Counted from the first letter of the stretch, positions 15,129 through 23,125 are shown. The stretch is DNA of 26,867 nt from Chloroflexota bacterium (GCA_026713505.1 JAPOOH010000329.1:1-26867); one strand, 5' to 3'. The notes: a model not told the origin generated them from the letters alone. Translations and numbers: made by a program.

Positions 15129-16228
15129 ACGACATTCAACCGTTTCGTCCCAATTGGACTTCGGCTCCGGGGGATACTATCGCTGACATATTACACACGA
15201 AGCAGTTGTCTAGGCTTGAGCTTTCAGCAGAAGCGAGCCTTTCACTAGATGAAATTGACGACTTGCTAGACGGGAGAGTGGCAATCACATTGTCTGTCGC
15301 AAGGTCACTAAGCACGGCACTAGGAGCTTCTCCAGAATTCTGGCTGTCTCGCGACCTGCAGTATCGCCAGGCACTGATTAGGGCAAATAAGGCCGACCGT
15401 GAATGGCTCAGTGAATTACCATTGAGAGACATGATAAAATTTGGATGGATTGAATCGGCACCTTTGCCATCAGAAGAACTGTCGACATGCCTCCAATTCT
15501 TCGATGTTCGTGATGTTTCAGAATGGTGGAGGACATATGCCAAACTGAAAAATGTGGTGGCATTTCGAGCCTCTCCAACATTTGACTCTCGTCTAGGGTC
15601 TACTGCTGCGTGGCTGCGCCAAGGAGAGTTAATGGCATCACGCATTGAATGCAAGAAATGGAATGTAGAAACCTTTTACAACTCGCTATCAAGAATACGC
15701 AAGCTAACCCGACAGAAGAACCCCCAAGTATTCTTGCCAGAACTTCAATCGATATGCGCGGCTAGCGGAGTGGCTTGTGTTGTCGTCCGCTCCCCTAGGG
15801 GATGTGCGGCGAGTGGAGCGACAAGGTTCGTTGCCGATGACAAAGCCCTATTGCAGTTCAGCTTTCGTTACCTAACAGATGATCATTTCTGGTTTACATT
15901 CTTTCACGAAGCTGGCCACCTAATTGTGCACGGTGAGAATATGATATTCTCACAAACATTGCAGGACAATGGACCATGGATACTGGAAGGCATAGGTGGT
16001 TATGATCCAAAGGAAGAAGAAGCAAATGCTTTTGCAGCTTCCTACTTGATTCCAAGTAAATTCAATGAGCATTTAACAGACATGGAAACGAATAGACGAA
16101 CGATCGTGAAACTTGCAACGGAGATAGGAGTGTCACCAGGTATAGTTGTGGGGCAGTTGCAACACCGGGGCCGAATTCCGTACGACCAAATGAATGGGTT
16201 AAAGAGGCGATATAGCTGGGAGCTGTAG
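15125..16228 (+). CDS. HigA-type HTH antitoxin fused to an ImmA/IrrE metallopeptidase
   Basis: A 367-residue protein. Residues about 15-75 form a HigA/XRE helix-turn-helix (GDTIADILHTKQLSRLELS, then DDLLDGRVAIT and the ALGASPEFWLSRD tail typical of HigA). The C-terminal part is an ImmA/IrrE (Peptidase_M78) domain with HEAGH at 261-265 and the third metal ligand in KEEEANAFAASYLIP (near 297-300). ATG 15125 is chosen: it overlaps the toxin stop in ATGA and follows an AGGAGAG site. The HTH would bind the toxin and autoregulate; the protease might cleave a repressor on stress or phage signals, as ImmA and IrrE do. Partner and signal are inferred. Confidence 0.85.
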   Translation: MNDIQPFRPNWTSAPGDTIADILHTKQLSRLELSAEASLSLDEIDDLLDGRVAITLSVARSLSTALGASPEFWLSRDLQYRQALIRANKADREWLSELPLRDMIKFGWIESAPLPSEELSTCLQFFDVRDVSEWWRTYAKLKNVVAFRASPTFDSRLGSTAAWLRQGELMASRIECKKWNVETFYNSLSRIRKLTRQKNPQVFLPELQSICAASGVACVVVRSPRGCAASGATRFVADDKALLQFSFRYLTDDHFWFTFFHEAGHLIVHGENMIFSQTLQDNGPWILEGIGGYDPKEEEANAFAASYLIPSKFNEHLTDMETNRRTIVKLATEIGVSPGIVVGQLQHRGRIPYDQMNGLKRRYSWEL

Positions 16229-17158
16229 TCACCCTCTGAAGGGTCGAAATGTGTGTGGGCTTTTTTGCCAATTGCAGAGAGCATCTTCTATTACTTGCAT
16301 ATCTACTTGTAGATAATCTCCAAGCTGGATGAGCACTCGTTCTGAATCTTTCCGTGTAATGTTGCTTCCGAAGAGAAGTTTGGCTCCTTGTATTGGTCCA
16401 GTGGAACCTTGGATATAGGCAGAGTCCGCCTCAATGGGCGCGAGCCCTACTTTCGCGACCATGGTCAAATAGTCGAACCGAGCGGTGCGACCGAAAGTAG
16501 TAACGGCCTTCATGCTGTTGTAGAGCAAGCGAAAGGCACTTCGGCGTTGCCCTCCTGCTTGTTGGTAAGCTTCTTGGAAGAGTTCTTGATGCGTTCGTGG
16601 TGGGGCAACCCAGCGGGCGTATGACTCAACGGCTGCACCTGTGCCATTGGAGGAATAGGCATCGAGGCTTTGGTACTTGCGGTGATTTCCGAATCCTCCA
16701 GGAGGAGGGGTTCTCCTGATCTGTGCTTGATGCTGCGCCAACCACGCTCGGAAGGCAGATGGGTCTGCGCTGACATTCTGCCAAGTCCAGTATCCTGTAC
16801 CACCGAGTCGCCCGTATACGTCGCGGATGTAGCGCCAACCTCCATTGCGATGTTTTCCGAAGTGGACAAATAGAAATAGCATCCAGAAGGCCTCCTCGAT
16901 GTGGCCCGTCCTACGGAAGAGCACCGCAGCTTTGATAGGATCAAACAATGTAGTATGAGGGTCTGTTCTTGCATTACTGATGGGACGCCTTTGAATAACG
17001 TCCACATAGCGAATACGACGGATGCTCTCGATGATTTGCTCTACGAAAGTGTCGAACTGTGGCAAGTCTTCAATCCCTGGCAATGCTCTATGGGTCTGAT
17101 GGAATGCAGTGAGATGCCCTTTTAGGCGGTTCGCTAGTTGGTGGTCGTACGGTCTCAC
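16229..17158 (-). CDS. aGPT-Pplase3-like (thymine-hypermodification type) protein
   Basis: About 309 residues, mostly alpha-helical. It resembles the family named alpha-glutamyl/putrescinyl thymine pyrophosphorylase clade 3 (with relatives among phage HMU-DNA kinases): AFWMLFLFVHFGKHRNGGW, the GGFGNHRKYQSL motif (numbered from an upstream TTG at 17161, about 155-166), GTGAAVESYARWV, and the C-terminal FGRTARFDYLTMVAKVG with PIQGAKLLFG. In phages, clades of this family act on activated hydroxymethyl-pyrimidines in DNA. The GTG at 17158 overlaps the upstream stop in GTGA; TTG at 17161 is an alternative. It ends flush against the HigA-ImmA gene. Family call is from memory of the motifs. Confidence 0.6.
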   Translation of the reverse strand: MRPYDHQLANRLKGHLTAFHQTHRALPGIEDLPQFDTFVEQIIESIRRIRYVDVIQRRPISNARTDPHTTLFDPIKAAVLFRRTGHIEEAFWMLFLFVHFGKHRNGGWRYIRDVYGRLGGTGYWTWQNVSADPSAFRAWLAQHQAQIRRTPPPGGFGNHRKYQSLDAYSSNGTGAAVESYARWVAPPRTHQELFQEAYQQAGGQRRSAFRLLYNSMKAVTTFGRTARFDYLTMVAKVGLAPIEADSAYIQGSTGPIQGAKLLFGSNITRKDSERVLIQLGDYLQVDMQVIEDALCNWQKSPHTFRPFRG

Positions 17159-18012
17159 CAATTGCTGTCCTCCATGATGGATTGAATCCAGTTCTTGATT
17201 GCTTCAATGACGCTTGAGCTGATGCCAAAGCTGCTTTGGAGGTTGTGATTGAATCCTAACACCGTGAGCTCACGATCAAGCCGAGTACCGCCCAAACTGG
17301 TGACAACACCCCTATAGGCAACCCCCGGAACATCTCTGTGTGATTCTCTGTGTAGGGTCCATGCAGGGGCTTCTTCTCTTGTCAGGGAACAGCCAAACAG
17401 AGATTCAAATTGCCTTACAACTGATTGGCCATTGAGTATGAGGGTCGTTGCTGGAACATCCTGAAGAATCTGTCCCAGAGTATCGGTGGTGTGCTGTAGT
17501 AATGTATCTCGTTGTTTTTCGTTGAGTGTAATCCATTTAGCGGCTGTCGCATACGGGACTAGGTCTAGATGGCACGCGGAATGGAATGGGGAGTAGAAGG
17601 AGGCACCTGCTCCTGCTACCACGTCATCGAGTTTCTTGAACCAGGCATTGTAGGGATTGCCGTGAAAATAGGATTGGCAAGCATTCATTATCATTTCGAG
17701 ATCACGCGTGTCGACTTCCGCCCATTCAGTTAGGCCAAGGGAAGTGAGAGTTGGAAAGCGACGCTCCCAACCCTTGAGCTCAAGACCAGCCTTGTCCATA
17801 AACTCTCGATTGCTGGGATTTAGTCCGAGAGTTGCGACCTTAGGGTTGATTACGTCGCCGAATGCGATAACAGGACAACTCCATCTAATCACTCCAGAAT
17901 CGTGAAGTGGCCCGCGGTCCAACTGGTCAATAAGACGTGCCAATATGACATAAAGATTGGAATATGTTGGGACGGAATCCAAAGGAAGGCTCGTGAAGTT
18001 TAGAGTATTCAT
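17155..18012 (-). CDS. Uracil-DNA-glycosylase-superfamily-like protein
   Basis: A 285-residue protein of unassigned function. The pattern suits a UDG-like fold: VATLGLNPSNREF (59-71) resembles motif 1 of MUG/TDG-type glycosylases, HLDLVPYATAAKW (148-160) follows as a core strand and helix, TTLILNGQSVVRQF (189-202) matches the pre-motif strand, and VLGFNHNLQSSFG (251-263) takes the place of the C-terminal His loop. The start ATG overlaps the upstream stop in ATGA. It would recognise or remove a modified base, or transfer one; which is unknown. Catalytic Asp/Asn assignments cannot be made by eye, and a non-enzymatic base-flipping role is possible. Confidence 0.45.
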   Translation of the reverse strand: MNTLNFTSLPLDSVPTYSNLYVILARLIDQLDRGPLHDSGVIRWSCPVIAFGDVINPKVATLGLNPSNREFMDKAGLELKGWERRFPTLTSLGLTEWAEVDTRDLEMIMNACQSYFHGNPYNAWFKKLDDVVAGAGASFYSPFHSACHLDLVPYATAAKWITLNEKQRDTLLQHTTDTLGQILQDVPATTLILNGQSVVRQFESLFGCSLTREEAPAWTLHRESHRDVPGVAYRGVVTSLGGTRLDRELTVLGFNHNLQSSFGISSSVIEAIKNWIQSIMEDSNW

Positions 18013-18983
18013 GTCAACCTCTTTATCCTGCTATCGATGAAGGTGTTGTAATGGGGTGATGACATCTGGTTGCGAAGCTGTTTGATAGTATCGCAATCTC
18101 CTTGTTTCGAAGCTCGAAATACTAGTAATAGGCGGATTAGGTCTGCCCAGTACGGTTGTAAGGCTTGGAGTTCTTCGACTGGATAGTCATGTCCATTTCG
18201 AATTCTCTGTTCGGCGTCAATTACCTCCTGAATAGATCTACGAAAGGGTGCCGAAGGCATCGTTGGCATTGGCGAGGTTGATTGCCATCCTTCTTGTAGA
18301 TATTTGTGGGCATCTTTGATGCTTTTGCGATAGAGGTGCAAACTTCCTACCATGTGCTTATAGGTGCCTAGTTCGACCTGTAGGTCATTTGCAAAGAGTT
18401 CTTGAAGCATGGTAAACGAGAATATATCGTGTGGTAAGCCCCACATAATGTCGTTTGAGCGCATATGCGTGAAAAGATGCAGACGCCCTTGTCGAATCAT
18501 GAATTGGAGGGTGCATGTACAAGGAACATCATTGTGGGGTTCAGAAATATCTGCTGCGTCGAATAGTTGAATCACGGCTTGTCGAGAATCTGGCTTAGCC
18601 TTGAGTAGATCGAGGACTTGCTGGACTTGGTTGAGGCCCTTCCAGTTAAACAACCTGGGTCCGTATGCCCCATAGAGAGAATTGTCTTCTGCATAGTGGT
18701 TGTACTGAGGGAGGTAATAGGAGATGAAGGCAAGTTCACGACTCTGAGAAAGATACCACAAAAGCTCGCCAAGGCAGCTAAAGGGTTTGCCCTTCGTTTC
18801 GGTCCGACTGAGTCTAGCCCTGGGGTGAGTTAGCTCAAGTAGGATGCCATTCAATTCCTTGGCCGGGCCTTTGGTGGGCTCGATGTCAATGCCTTCAGAG
18901 AAGGTCTGCGTAATGACGGCACGCATCAAGTCATCAAGGGTTTGGGCTTGGATGTGGGAGTCAGCAATCAGCATAGGGTTCAT
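18009..18983 (-). CDS. Thymidylate-synthase-fold dCMP/dUMP (hydroxy)methylase-like protein
   Basis: A 324-residue member of the ThyA/pyrimidine hydroxymethylase superfamily, which adds a one-carbon unit from methylene-tetrahydrofolate to C5 of a pyrimidine nucleotide. Visible: LYGAYGPRLF (103-112), phosphate-binding Arg in PDSRQAVIQL, nucleophile Cys155 in VPCTCTLQF, MRSNDIMWGLPHDIF (174-188) and SLHLY with His216/Tyr218. Asp186 stands where ThyA has the Asn that reads uracil O4/N3; Asp there marks dCMP-using enzymes such as phage T4 dCMP hydroxymethylase. It has a longer C-terminus than ThyA. First gene of the operon, 25 bases after the isochorismatase-like stop, with no clear promoter or ribosome binding site. 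Confidence 0.8.
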   Translation of the reverse strand: MNPMLIADSHIQAQTLDDLMRAVITQTFSEGIDIEPTKGPAKELNGILLELTHPRARLSRTETKGKPFSCLGELLWYLSQSRELAFISYYLPQYNHYAEDNSLYGAYGPRLFNWKGLNQVQQVLDLLKAKPDSRQAVIQLFDAADISEPHNDVPCTCTLQFMIRQGRLHLFTHMRSNDIMWGLPHDIFSFTMLQELFANDLQVELGTYKHMVGSLHLYRKSIKDAHKYLQEGWQSTSPMPTMPSAPFRRSIQEVIDAEQRIRNGHDYPVEELQALQPYWADLIRLLLVFRASKQGDCDTIKQLRNQMSSPHYNTFIDSRIKRLT

Positions 18984-19008
18984 CTGCGGTCATTGGCGAG
19001 CCAAGTGG

Positions 19009-20217
19009 CTACAGGCCCGCCAGCACCTCGGCGGTAGGGCGCACCGAGCACCACTCAGCGAGAGAGTCGAGGCCGGGCGAGTCGGGCGGGTACGTGGCGT
19101 CCGCGATCACGGTGATGTCGTAGCCCAACGCGACACCGTCCAGGGCCGTCGCCCACACGCAGCCGGTCACGGCGCCGCCGGTCATGATGAGCCGCTGGGC
19201 GTTGAGGTTGCGCAGGATGCGGTGCAGAGGCGTGTAGCCGAAGCCGCTGCCGCCCTTCTTCTCGACGATGTAGTCGTCCCCTTCCGGGGTCAGCTCGTCC
19301 ACCATCTCGGCGCCCCACGTGCCGTAGGCGCAGTGCGTCACGCCCGGCGGCAGCGTGCGCGCGCGCCGGTGCGTCCTGCTGTGCACGTCGTCCGAGTTGT
19401 CCTGGCGGCGGACCACGCGTACGTAGATGACCGGCCAGCCGCGCTCGCGCATCGCAGCGCTCAACTGCTGCGTGTTCTCCACGACGTTCACGCGCTTCTC
19501 CTCCGGCATCGGGTCGCTGAGGCCGTAGAGGACGTGCGGGCGCTCCGCGTTCATGAAGTCGTTCTGCATGTCCACGAGCACCATCGCGTAGTCCGGGCCT
19601 GGCCGCGCGGGCTCTGGCTCGGCGGACGCGGAGGCGAACACGTCGGCGAGCGAAACGACCTCGGCCTGCTTGCGCGGCGCGTGCGGTTCGGCGGCGTCAG
19701 GCGGGTAGAGGGCGTCCTCCACGACGAACTGCTCGTAGCCCAGCCGACCGCCGGTGCGCGCGGTCTCGGCGATCGTGTCCGTCACGCCGCCTCCCGCGAC
19801 TATGCACTGGGTGACGCCCAGGTTCGTGAGCAGCCGGTCCAGGTGGGTGTTGTCGTAGGCGCTGTGCCCCTTCTTGGTTACGACGTAGTCGTCCGGCGCG
19901 GCCTCCATTCCGTCCATGAGCCCCGCGCCCCAGGAGCCCTCGATGAAGAACGGGCCGACCTCCGCCCGGCGGCGCTCCAGCCAGACCGGCGCGTAGGCGG
20001 CATCGGCGAAGTCCGCGCGCAGGCCGGTCTTCACCCATACGATGGGCCTCCCCGCCTCACGCATGAGGTCGATCAGGCGTCCCCACGCGTCGAGGAGGCG
20101 GGATGCCTCCGCTGCGCCGGGCGCCTGTCCCGCCCGCCCCAGAGCTCCGTCCGGGTGGAGCGCGTCCCGTTGAACGTCTATCAGCAACAGCGCCGCACGG
20201 TCCAGAACGAGTTGCAT
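19009..20217 (-). CDS. Tandem isochorismatase-like cysteine hydrolase, first domain inactive
   Basis: A 402-residue protein with two fused isochorismatase-fold domains (about 5-190 and 208-402). The second domain carries the full triad: Asp216 (VLVDMQND), a lysine in VEKKGGSGF (320-321) and Cys353 in GGAVTGCVWATA. In the first domain Asp14 and Lys115/116 are kept, but the aligned GGGVTDTIAETA has Thr148 in place of the nucleophile Cys, so it is probably catalytically dead. Relatives hydrolyse amides or ethers (nicotinamidase, N-carbamoylsarcosine amidase, biuret hydrolase). The substrate is unknown. Downstream on the same strand lies the island operon. Confidence 0.85.
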   Translation of the reverse strand: MQLVLDRAALLLIDVQRDALHPDGALGRAGQAPGAAEASRLLDAWGRLIDLMREAGRPIVWVKTGLRADFADAAYAPVWLERRRAEVGPFFIEGSWGAGLMDGMEAAPDDYVVTKKGHSAYDNTHLDRLLTNLGVTQCIVAGGGVTDTIAETARTGGRLGYEQFVVEDALYPPDAAEPHAPRKQAEVVSLADVFASASAEPEPARPGPDYAMVLVDMQNDFMNAERPHVLYGLSDPMPEEKRVNVVENTQQLSAAMRERGWPVIYVRVVRRQDNSDDVHSRTHRRARTLPPGVTHCAYGTWGAEMVDELTPEGDDYIVEKKGGSGFGYTPLHRILRNLNAQRLIMTGGAVTGCVWATALDGVALGYDITVIADATYPPDSPGLDSLAEWCSVRPTAEVLAGL

Positions 20218-20331
20218 CGCCGCACCTCCTCGCGCCTCAGGATGCCGGGGCCATCATAGGCGCGCAGCCGCACGCGCTCAAGGGCAGTTGAACGTTCCCC
20301 CCTGGAAGGGGAGGGGACCCGGCGCGCGCGC

Positions 20332-21510
20332 CTACCCCTTCGGCGCCGGACCGATGACGCGGTATTTCCGGTCGGCGGTGCGCTCCGCGACCGGCAGCAC
20401 CTCCACGACCACTCGCGAGAGGCCGACAACCTCGCCGTCCGAGTCGAAGCTGTAATCGGTGCCTATGGCGCCGCTCCACGTGATGCCGTACAGGCAGTCG
20501 CGGAAGCCGTCCGCGTCCTGGTCGTCGCCGGTCTGCCTGAGGCACTCGGCCGAGATGTAGATGTCGTCGTAGGCGGAGCCCAGGTGCCAGGGCAGCGTCA
20601 CGTAGTCGTAACGTTCGCGGAAGTTGGCCAGTACCTCCTGCGCCTTCTCGTTGTCCGGGTCCAGGTCTGCGGTGATGGCTTTCACGCCGGTCGCCGCGGC
20701 GCCCGCGACGTCGAGCGCGGTTGTCCCCATGGACACGGTCTCCGCGTAGATCGGCCCCTCGTAGCCCAGCTCTCGCGCCTGCTTCATGATGGTGCCCGCG
20801 GAGAATTCCGACTGGGGGGATATGTGGAGCGCGTCCGGCTCGGCCTCGAACAGCTTGGTCAGCGGGGTCCTGAAGTCGGCGACGTCGGACCCGTATGCCT
20901 CCGCCGCCACGACCCGTCCGCCGCGGTCCTCGAACTGCTCGACCGTGGTGCGCCGCACGCCCTCGGCGTAGTCGGTGGTCTCGGTGATGGTGGCGAGCGT
21001 TCGTATCCCGTCCGCCCAGAGGGTGTTGCCCGTGGCGATGCCGACCTCGATGTCGCTGATCTGCGTGCGGAATATGTAGTCGCCCGCTTTGGCGATGTCC
21101 GGGTTGCTCGCCAGCCCGGAGAACAGGATGACGCCGTCGGCCTCCGCCAGCGGCGCAACGCCGAGCATGGCTGCGCTGCAGGAGGTGCCCAGGATGATCT
21201 TCACGCCGTCCACGTCGGTGAGCTTGTGATACGCAGCGATGGCGTCCGCGGCGCTGCACTTGGAGTCCTCGATGGCGAACTCGAGCATGCGCCCGTCGAT
21301 GCCGCCTGCGGCGTTGATCTCGTCCGCGGCCATCTGCTTGGACTGGTTCGCGACCGTGCCGTACGTCTCGCCCGGGCCGGTCAGCGACTCCATCACGCCG
21401 ATCGTGAACGGCTCATCCTGGCCGTCGTCGCCATCGCATCCGACGGCTACCAGTGCGATGAGGGGCAGCAGGCTGAGAACGAGAAGCCATGTGTACAAAG
21501 GTCGGCTCAA
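20332..21510 (-). CDS. LivK-type ABC transporter substrate-binding lipoprotein
   Basis: A 392-residue periplasmic-binding-fold protein of the branched-chain amino acid/amide type (peripla_BP_6). It has a lipoprotein signal with lipobox ending ALVAVGC, cleaved before the cysteine at about residue 25. Mature motifs include FTIGVMESLTGPGETYG, AADEINAAGGIDGR and ILGTSCSAAMLGVAP. The start is TTG at 21510, preceded by AGGAGGG at a good distance. No permease or ATPase gene lies nearby, so it is orphan here and may serve a system elsewhere. It is divergent from secD. Confidence 0.88.
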   Translation of the reverse strand: MSRPLYTWLLVLSLLPLIALVAVGCDGDDGQDEPFTIGVMESLTGPGETYGTVANQSKQMAADEINAAGGIDGRMLEFAIEDSKCSAADAIAAYHKLTDVDGVKIILGTSCSAAMLGVAPLAEADGVILFSGLASNPDIAKAGDYIFRTQISDIEVGIATGNTLWADGIRTLATITETTDYAEGVRRTTVEQFEDRGGRVVAAEAYGSDVADFRTPLTKLFEAEPDALHISPQSEFSAGTIMKQARELGYEGPIYAETVSMGTTALDVAGAAATGVKAITADLDPDNEKAQEVLANFRERYDYVTLPWHLGSAYDDIYISAECLRQTGDDQDADGFRDCLYGITWSGAIGTDYSFDSDGEVVGLSRVVVEVLPVAERTADRKYRVIGPAPKG

Positions 21511-21630
21511 GAGACAACCCTCCTTCGGAATCTCCGCTTATGGGCGTGGCTGCGAGTGTAGCATGCAGCCTGGGCCCTCCCTGCTGTGCCTCCTGTTGAC
21601 TCGCTGTGAGTCTCTCTGCGCGGCAGGTGG

Positions 21631-21660
21631 TTCACGCGTGGGCGTGCTTCCTGCTAGAAT
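21631..21660 (+). promoter_or_regulatory. Putative promoter for secDF
   Basis: TTCACG (21631-21636), an 18-base spacer and TAGAAT (21655-21660) lie about 100 bases before secD. The -10 is good and the -35 weak. The rest of the 247-base divergent gap toward the lipoprotein gene holds no recognisable gene. Confidence 0.35.
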
Positions 21661-21757
21661 GTTTCTTCGTTGCGCCGTGCGCTTCACCTGTGCGCGGCGC
21701 GTCGTGTGAGACGCGGGCGGGCACACACCCCGCCGCCGCGCTCCCCGCAAGACCGAA

Positions 21758-23125
21758 GTGACAGACATGCTGCGTCAACTGCGCTGGAAATCGCTCCTCG
21801 CCATCATCGTTATCGTTGGGATCGCCGCCGCGGCGCTCTCCGTGCCGGACTACCGGATCCCGGGCATCGGCGCGCGGGGCTCGCAGGACATCCTCGGCCT
21901 GCGGCTGGGGCTGGACCTCGCAGGCGGAACGCAGTTCATCTACCAGGCCGGAGTGGAAGGCGAAGTCCCGACCGCAGAGCAGATGCAGGGGCTTGTCGGC
22001 ACCATCACGCGTCGCATCGACCGACTCGGCGTGGCCGAGCCGTCCATCCAGCAGCTCGGCGATGACCGGCTGCTCATCCAGCTACCCGGCGTAGAGGATA
22101 CCCAGCAGGCGCGGGACCTCATCGGGCAGACCGCACAGTTGGAGATCGTCGAGCGCATCTGTGAGGACGCCACCTGTTCCGTGTTCGAGGACCGCCCGAG
22201 CGGGCTTACCGGCGCGGACATGGCCCGCGCGTTCCCGAGCCAGGACCAGACAACGGGCCAGTCCGTGCTGAGTTTCGAACTGAACCGGGACGCGGCGCAG
22301 CAGTTCGCAGTGATGACGCAGCGCATCTTCGACACGAACGCCACGGACAGCCCGGACCAGCTCTCGTTCGTGCTGGACGGCGAGGCTCTCGTGGCGGCGG
22401 GCGTACGCAGCCCCATCCTTGCCGGCGTGGGCATCATCGAGGGCCGGTTCACAGCGGAAGAGGTGCGGAGGCTCGCGATCCAGGTCGAGTCCGGACGCCT
22501 GCCGGTGGACATCGAGGAGATATCGTCGAGCGTGGTGGCGGGGGCGCTGGGCGCGCAGTCGCTGGAGGAAGCGCTTATCGCCGCGGGCGTAGGACTGCTG
22601 CTCGTGCTCTTCTTCATGGCGGCCTACTACCGGGTATCCGGGCTCGTCGCCGGGATGGCCCTCGTTTGCTACATCCTCATCGTGCTCGCAATCTTCAAAC
22701 TGGTCCCGGTCACGCTCACGCTGGCCGGACTGGCGGGCTTCATCCTCTCGCTCGGTATGGCGGTGGATGCCAACATCCTCATCTTCGAGCGGTTGAAGGA
22801 GGAGTTGCAGGTAGGCCGCACTGTGCAGCTTGCCATGCAGATCGGATTCAACCGCGCGTGGCCGTCCATCCGCGACGGCAACATCTCCACCATCCTCATC
22901 GCACTCGTGCTCTTCTTCTTCGGGAGCGGGTCCGCCAACTCGGCGGTGACCGGCTTCGCGGTCTCGCTGCTCATCGGCGTGCTTACCAGCATGTTCACCG
23001 CCATATTCATCAGCCGGAACCTGCTGGGCATCGCGGCAGCGACGTGGCTGCGGCGCTCGGCGCGGCTGTTCACTCCGGATGCAGGCAGGCGCGACCGCGC
23101 CGCGCAGGCGGGAGGGAGCGGCTGA
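21758..23125 (+). CDS. secD: Protein translocase subunit SecD
   Basis: Membrane component of the Sec auxiliary SecDF complex, using proton motive force to pull exported proteins. The first helix is at about 11-30 and LGLDLAGGTQFIY marks the family. A large periplasmic domain extends to about residue 265. Five helices follow, with the hallmark LSLGMAVDANILIFERLKEE near 330-350. Length 455 is on the short side. GTG at 21758 or ATG at 21767 could be the start. The stop overlaps the secF ATG by one base (TGATG). Confidence 0.94.
   Translation: MTDMLRQLRWKSLLAIIVIVGIAAAALSVPDYRIPGIGARGSQDILGLRLGLDLAGGTQFIYQAGVEGEVPTAEQMQGLVGTITRRIDRLGVAEPSIQQLGDDRLLIQLPGVEDTQQARDLIGQTAQLEIVERICEDATCSVFEDRPSGLTGADMARAFPSQDQTTGQSVLSFELNRDAAQQFAVMTQRIFDTNATDSPDQLSFVLDGEALVAAGVRSPILAGVGIIEGRFTAEEVRRLAIQVESGRLPVDIEEISSSVVAGALGAQSLEEALIAAGVGLLLVLFFMAAYYRVSGLVAGMALVCYILIVLAIFKLVPVTLTLAGLAGFILSLGMAVDANILIFERLKEELQVGRTVQLAMQIGFNRAWPSIRDGNISTILIALVLFFFGSGSANSAVTGFAVSLLIGVLTSMFTAIFISRNLLGIAAATWLRRSARLFTPDAGRRDRAAQAGGSG

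Larger units (their letters stand above)
14640..19000. other. Low-GC genomic island (approximate borders)
   Basis: Base composition and codon use change sharply between purF and the isochorismatase-like gene. As a sample, the 60 bases from 17161 hold 26 G/C, while the 60 bases from 20041 hold 43. The segment carries a HigB/HigA-ImmA-type module rightward and a three-gene operon leftward, meeting with no gap at 16228/16229. No integrase, transposase, tRNA or direct repeat was found at the borders, so the mode of insertion is unknown. Both flanking genes look intact. Confidence 0.75.

Noticed and set aside
16231..16266. ACCCT-CTGA-AGGGT hairpin followed by a T6 run as a terminator between the convergent island modules
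   Set aside because: The T-run starts 16 bases after a stem of only five pairs, too far for an intrinsic terminator.
14596..19010. Direct repeats as att sites at the island borders
   Set aside because: Only very short shared words such as GCCAA were found on both sides, which is expected by chance.
18999..19010. Small palindrome AGCCA-AG-TGGCT at the right island border
   Set aside because: Five-base arms at a gene end are not significant and no partner exists at the left border.
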